The notes beneath the pieces were generated by a model. That model was not told the DNA's origin. It did no database searches and worked only from the letters and a program-made list of their open reading frames with translations. The position numbers and the translations under genes were made by a program. From positions 1 to 9,589 of the forward strand of contig SXXD01000242.1 of assembly GCA_005789685.1 (NCBI GenBank): DNA of 9,589 nucleotides, given 5' to 3'. Source of the stretch: Burkholderiales bacterium (GTDB lineage: Bacteria > Pseudomonadota > Gammaproteobacteria > Burkholderiales > Burkholderiaceae_C). Positions 7,522 to 9,589 of this stretch are shown here, one piece after another; within the stretch, counting starts at the first letter, position 1; the number at the start of each line of letters is the position of its first letter.

Positions 7522-7836
7522 TTATTTCAAAGATTCTGGAACGGGCCAAGACAAGAGCTCAGCAAGTCGGCAGACCACCCAGAAAGCTTCTTCTGAATTG
7601 ATCTGAAGGGGCGTTGCCAACAAGCCTTGCCAGCATTTTTCAAGCGCATCGTTTTCAGTAATACCAAGCTGAAATTGTTGAGTGCTTACAGTGTCCACCA
7701 ACATATTGGCCATGTCTTCACAAAACTCGTAGCGCTGCGTTAATTCATTGCGCGGCAAGCTGGGCTTGTATTGACCCGGCTTAACGTACAAGGACAAGAA
7801 TGATTCAGGCACGAAGCTTTGATTTTCTTCGTACAT
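7522..7836 (-). CDS. Small conserved-looking protein of unknown function upstream of rng
   Basis: A 104-residue acidic soluble protein (MYEENQSFVPESFLSLYVKPGQYKPSL...). No signal peptide, membrane segment, P-loop or metal-binding motif is visible. It has a proline-containing N-terminal part (residues 8-30), then helix-like stretches RYEFCEDMANMLVDTV (about 35-50), ITENDALEKCWQGLL and EEAFWVVCRLAELL (about 82-95). From memory, similar short proteins occur in Burkholderiales and some are labelled ATPase with chaperone activity, a label nothing in this sequence supports. The ATG at 7836 is preferred; a GTG at 7845 would add three residues. No Shine-Dalgarno is clear. It lies 33 bases after icd and 5 before rng on the same strand, so it is probably co-transcribed and coupled to rng. 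Its position, frame and protein-like composition argue that it is real. Confidence 0.75.
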   Translation of the reverse strand: MYEENQSFVPESFLSLYVKPGQYKPSLPRNELTQRYEFCEDMANMLVDTVSTQQFQLGITENDALEKCWQGLLATPLQINSEEAFWVVCRLAELLSWPVPESLK

Positions 7837-7869
7837 GTTAAACACGCTTTTTTGCTAGGCAATGTGACA

Positions 7870-9123
7870 TCACATGAAATCAACCATGACCTGACCAAAT
7901 CCAGAGCAACTGACTTGAGACGCGCCCTCCATCAACTTTGCAAAATCATGGGTCACTCGTTTGCTTTGAATGGCATCTTCCATCGCTCTCAAAATAATGT
8001 CAGCGGCTTCAGTCCATCCCATATAACGAAGCATCATCTCTGCCGATAAAATTTCAGAGCCGGGGTTCACGTAGTCTTTGCCAGCATACTTGGCCATTGC
8101 ATCTACTGTCGCCTCAAAGCACGCCACGCTGTCTGACATGTTAGCGCCAGGCGCAATGCCAATGCCTCCCACTTGTGCAGACACTGCATCCGAAATGTAG
8201 TCACCATTTAAATTCAAGCTTGCTACGACCGAAAACTCCTGAGGGCGCATCAAAATTTGCTGCAAAAAAGCATCCATGGCGATGTCCTTCACCGTGATGT
8301 TCTTGCCTGTCTTTGGATTTTGAATAAGGCACCAAGGCCCATCGTCAATGAGCTGTGCAGAGAACTCTGCTTGCGCCAATTGGTAAGCCCAATCACGAAA
8401 CGCACCTTCCGTGTACTTCATGATGCTCCCCTTGTGCACAATGGTCACACTGGGTTGATCGTGATGGATGGCGTACTGAATGGCCTTTCGCATTAAACGA
8501 TGTGTGCCTTCTCTAGAAACAGGTTTAATACCAATGCCTGAAGTCTCTGGAAAACGAATGCTTTTAGCACCTAACTCGTTTGTTAGAAAAACAATCAGCT
8601 TTTGTGCTGCTTGGCTTTGAGCCGCGTACTCAATGCCTGCGTAAATATCTTCTGAATTTTCACGGAACAACACAATATTGGTTTTCTCTGGCTCTCGCAC
8701 TGGCGAAGGAACGCCTTTCAAATAGCGCAAGGGTCTTAAACACACATAAAGGTCTAACTCTTGGCGGATGGCCACATTGAGTGAGCGAATATCACCGGTG
8801 GGAGGCGCACTCAAAGGGCCTTTGATTGAGACGACATATTCTTTTAAAACCGTCAAAGTTTCTTCAGGCAGATAAACATGAGCGCCATAAAGCCGTGTTG
8901 CCTTTTGGCCTGCAAAGACTTCCATCCAATGAATGGTACGTTGACCTTTGTAGGCCTTTTTAACGGCTTCATCTACCACCCGAATCATGACGGGGCTGAT
9001 ATCAACCCCAGTTCCATCGCCCTCGATGAATGGAATAATGGGTTGGTCAGGCACATTCAATGTGTGGTCTGCATTGAATGTAATTTTTTCGCCCTGTGAT
9101 GGAACTTGAATGTGTTGGTACAT
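7870..9123 (-). CDS. icd: Isocitrate dehydrogenase (NADP+), E. coli type
   Basis: A 417-residue cytosolic homodimeric TCA-cycle enzyme that oxidises and decarboxylates isocitrate to 2-oxoglutarate. Length is one more than E. coli Icd (416), and residues align with an offset of one. The isocitrate site is complete: S114, N116, R120, R130, R154, Y161 and K231. The Mg2+ site is D284, D308 and D312. S114 is the residue phosphorylated by AceK in enterics. Of the residues that hold the NADP 2'-phosphate, K345 and Y346 are kept, but the C-terminal pair reads THDFAK, giving H392 and K396 in place of the E. coli Tyr and Arg. Basic character is retained, so NADP use is still expected. The ATG at 9121-9123 has a good Shine-Dalgarno. 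The gene is divergent from the DUF192 gene and leads a group with the small unknown gene and rng. Confidence 0.97.
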   Translation of the reverse strand: MYQHIQVPSQGEKITFNADHTLNVPDQPIIPFIEGDGTGVDISPVMIRVVDEAVKKAYKGQRTIHWMEVFAGQKATRLYGAHVYLPEETLTVLKEYVVSIKGPLSAPPTGDIRSLNVAIRQELDLYVCLRPLRYLKGVPSPVREPEKTNIVLFRENSEDIYAGIEYAAQSQAAQKLIVFLTNELGAKSIRFPETSGIGIKPVSREGTHRLMRKAIQYAIHHDQPSVTIVHKGSIMKYTEGAFRDWAYQLAQAEFSAQLIDDGPWCLIQNPKTGKNITVKDIAMDAFLQQILMRPQEFSVVASLNLNGDYISDAVSAQVGGIGIAPGANMSDSVACFEATVDAMAKYAGKDYVNPGSEILSAEMMLRYMGWTEAADIILRAMEDAIQSKRVTHDFAKLMEGASQVSCSGFGQVMVDFM

Positions 9124-9131
9124 GCCGGGTA

Positions 9132-9136
9132 TCTCC
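9132..9136 (-). promoter_or_regulatory. Ribosome binding site of icd
   Basis: GGAGA on the minus strand, 8 bases before the icd ATG. The spacing is ideal and confirms the chosen start; it is the strongest Shine-Dalgarno in the window. Confidence 0.75.
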
Positions 9137-9144
9137 GTTAAATC

Positions 9145-9177
9145 ATTCTAGGACAAAAACTGTCACAATCCCGTCAA
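9145..9177 (-). promoter_or_regulatory. Possible icd promoter elements
   Basis: TAGAAT at 9145-9150 matches a -10 box at 5 of 6 positions and would give a transcript start near 9138 with a leader of about 15 bases that still contains the Shine-Dalgarno. The best -35-like sequence, TTGACG at 9172-9177, is 21 bases away, longer than the usual 16-18, so the pairing is doubtful. The -10 may work with an activator, or the real promoter may be elsewhere in the 78-base gap to the DUF192 gene. Confidence 0.3.
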
Positions 9178-9201
9178 TCCACCGTAGCCTGCGGGACCCC
9201 T

Positions 9202-9589
9202 ATGAATCACATCTTTCAATTTCATCTTCCCTCAAAGAGCAAAGTTTGGGCATGCATTGCTGGCTGCCTTTTATTTTCATTTTTGACCACCCGTGCTGGC
9301 GCTCAAGGCATGCCGCAAACTCAACTGCAACGAACCACATTGAACGCGGGCATGCATTTAATCCAAGTGCAATTGGCGCAAAATTTTGAACAACGACAAA
9401 TTGGACTGATGTGGCGCAAAGAAATGCCTCAAAACGAGGGCATGCTGTTTGTTTTTGAACAGCCAGCCATGCAGTGTTTTTGGATGCGCAATACGCTTTT
9501 GCCCTTAACGGCTGCCTTTGTATCGGATGACGGCAGCATCGTTAATTTGGCCGACATGAAGCCGATGAACGATGACTCACACTGCTCCA
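9202..9589 (+). CDS. DUF192 family exported protein, 5' part only
   Basis: The first 129 residues of a protein that continues past the window edge. It begins with a signal peptide: basic residues near 12-14, a hydrophobic core at about 16-28 and a likely cleavage after AGA (A34). The mature part carries the DUF192 pattern: QRQIGLMWRKEMP (64-76), EGMLFVFEQP (79-88), CFWMRNTLLPLTAAFV (92-107), then DDGSIVNLADMKPM (109-122). The family is widespread, small and usually periplasmic or exported, with no established biochemical role known to me. The ATG at 9202 is preceded only by a weak purine stretch (CGGGA). It is divergent from icd across 78 bases. The C-terminus is not visible, so total length and any extra domain cannot be judged. 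Confidence 0.87.
   Translation, partial: MNHIFQFHLPSKSKVWACIAGCLLFSFLTTRAGAQGMPQTQLQRTTLNAGMHLIQVQLAQNFEQRQIGLMWRKEMPQNEGMLFVFEQPAMQCFWMRNTLLPLTAAFVSDDGSIVNLADMKPMNDDSHCS

Noticed and set aside
7516..7549. Upstream TTG start for rng at 7549
   Set aside because: It would overlap the preceding gene, and homologue alignment places the start at the ATG at 7516.
7862..7875. Palindrome ATGTGA-CA-TCACAT at the icd stop codon, resembling a CRP half-site pair or a terminator stem
   Set aside because: CRP sites have six bases between TGTGA and TCACA, here only two; the stem is short, not G+C-rich, and has no following T run in the gene's direction.
9152..9164. GACA...TGTC inverted repeat upstream of icd
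   Set aside because: Four-base arms are too short to stand out from chance in a 78-base gap.
9096..9389. A 97-codon plus-strand open frame spanning the icd start and the DUF192 start
   Set aside because: It crosses the divergent upstream region and overlaps the DUF192 gene in another frame; the DUF192 frame carries the recognisable signal peptide and motifs.

Overview
The window looks like ordinary chromosomal core sequence of a Gram-negative betaproteobacterium, most likely Burkholderiales and probably near Comamonadaceae. The evidence is a complete TolB-Pal-CpoB envelope module, a lipid A exporter of the MsbA type, RNase G, an E. coli-type NADP isocitrate dehydrogenase whose C-terminus ([13 protein letters not shown]) resembles betaproteobacterial versions, and a divergent DUF192 exported protein next to icd. 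Base composition looks moderate (about half G+C by eye), lower than is typical for Comamonadaceae, so the family placement is tentative.

Layout. From 4182 down to 1, five genes lie on the minus strand with short gaps: tolB, pal, cpoB, a YeeE/YedE-type sulfur-compound transporter, and tcdA (cut by the window edge). The gaps are 23, 13, 6 and 30 bases, so they probably form one transcription unit. The first three genes make the periplasmic and outer-membrane half of the Tol-Pal system. The last two concern sulfur import and tRNA A37 modification. tolQ, tolR and tolA are not next to tolB here.

From 4243 to 6039 on the plus strand lies msbA, divergent from tolB across a 60-base shared upstream region. 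It converges on rng with a single base between the two stop codons. On the minus strand from 9123 to 6041 lie icd, a small conserved-looking protein of about 104 residues, and rng, again closely spaced. At the right edge a DUF192 signal-peptide protein begins on the plus strand, divergent from icd, and runs off the window.

No RNA genes, CRISPR arrays, insertion sequences, phage genes or attachment sites were seen, and no stretch over 300 bases lacks a gene. I found no convincing new system. The points most worth a second look are the cofactor-site substitutions in isocitrate dehydrogenase, a 24-base triplication in the cpoB coiled coil, the attachment of a sulfur transporter and tcdA to the tol-pal module, the one-base convergent gene end of msbA and rng, and the small unknown gene upstream of rng.
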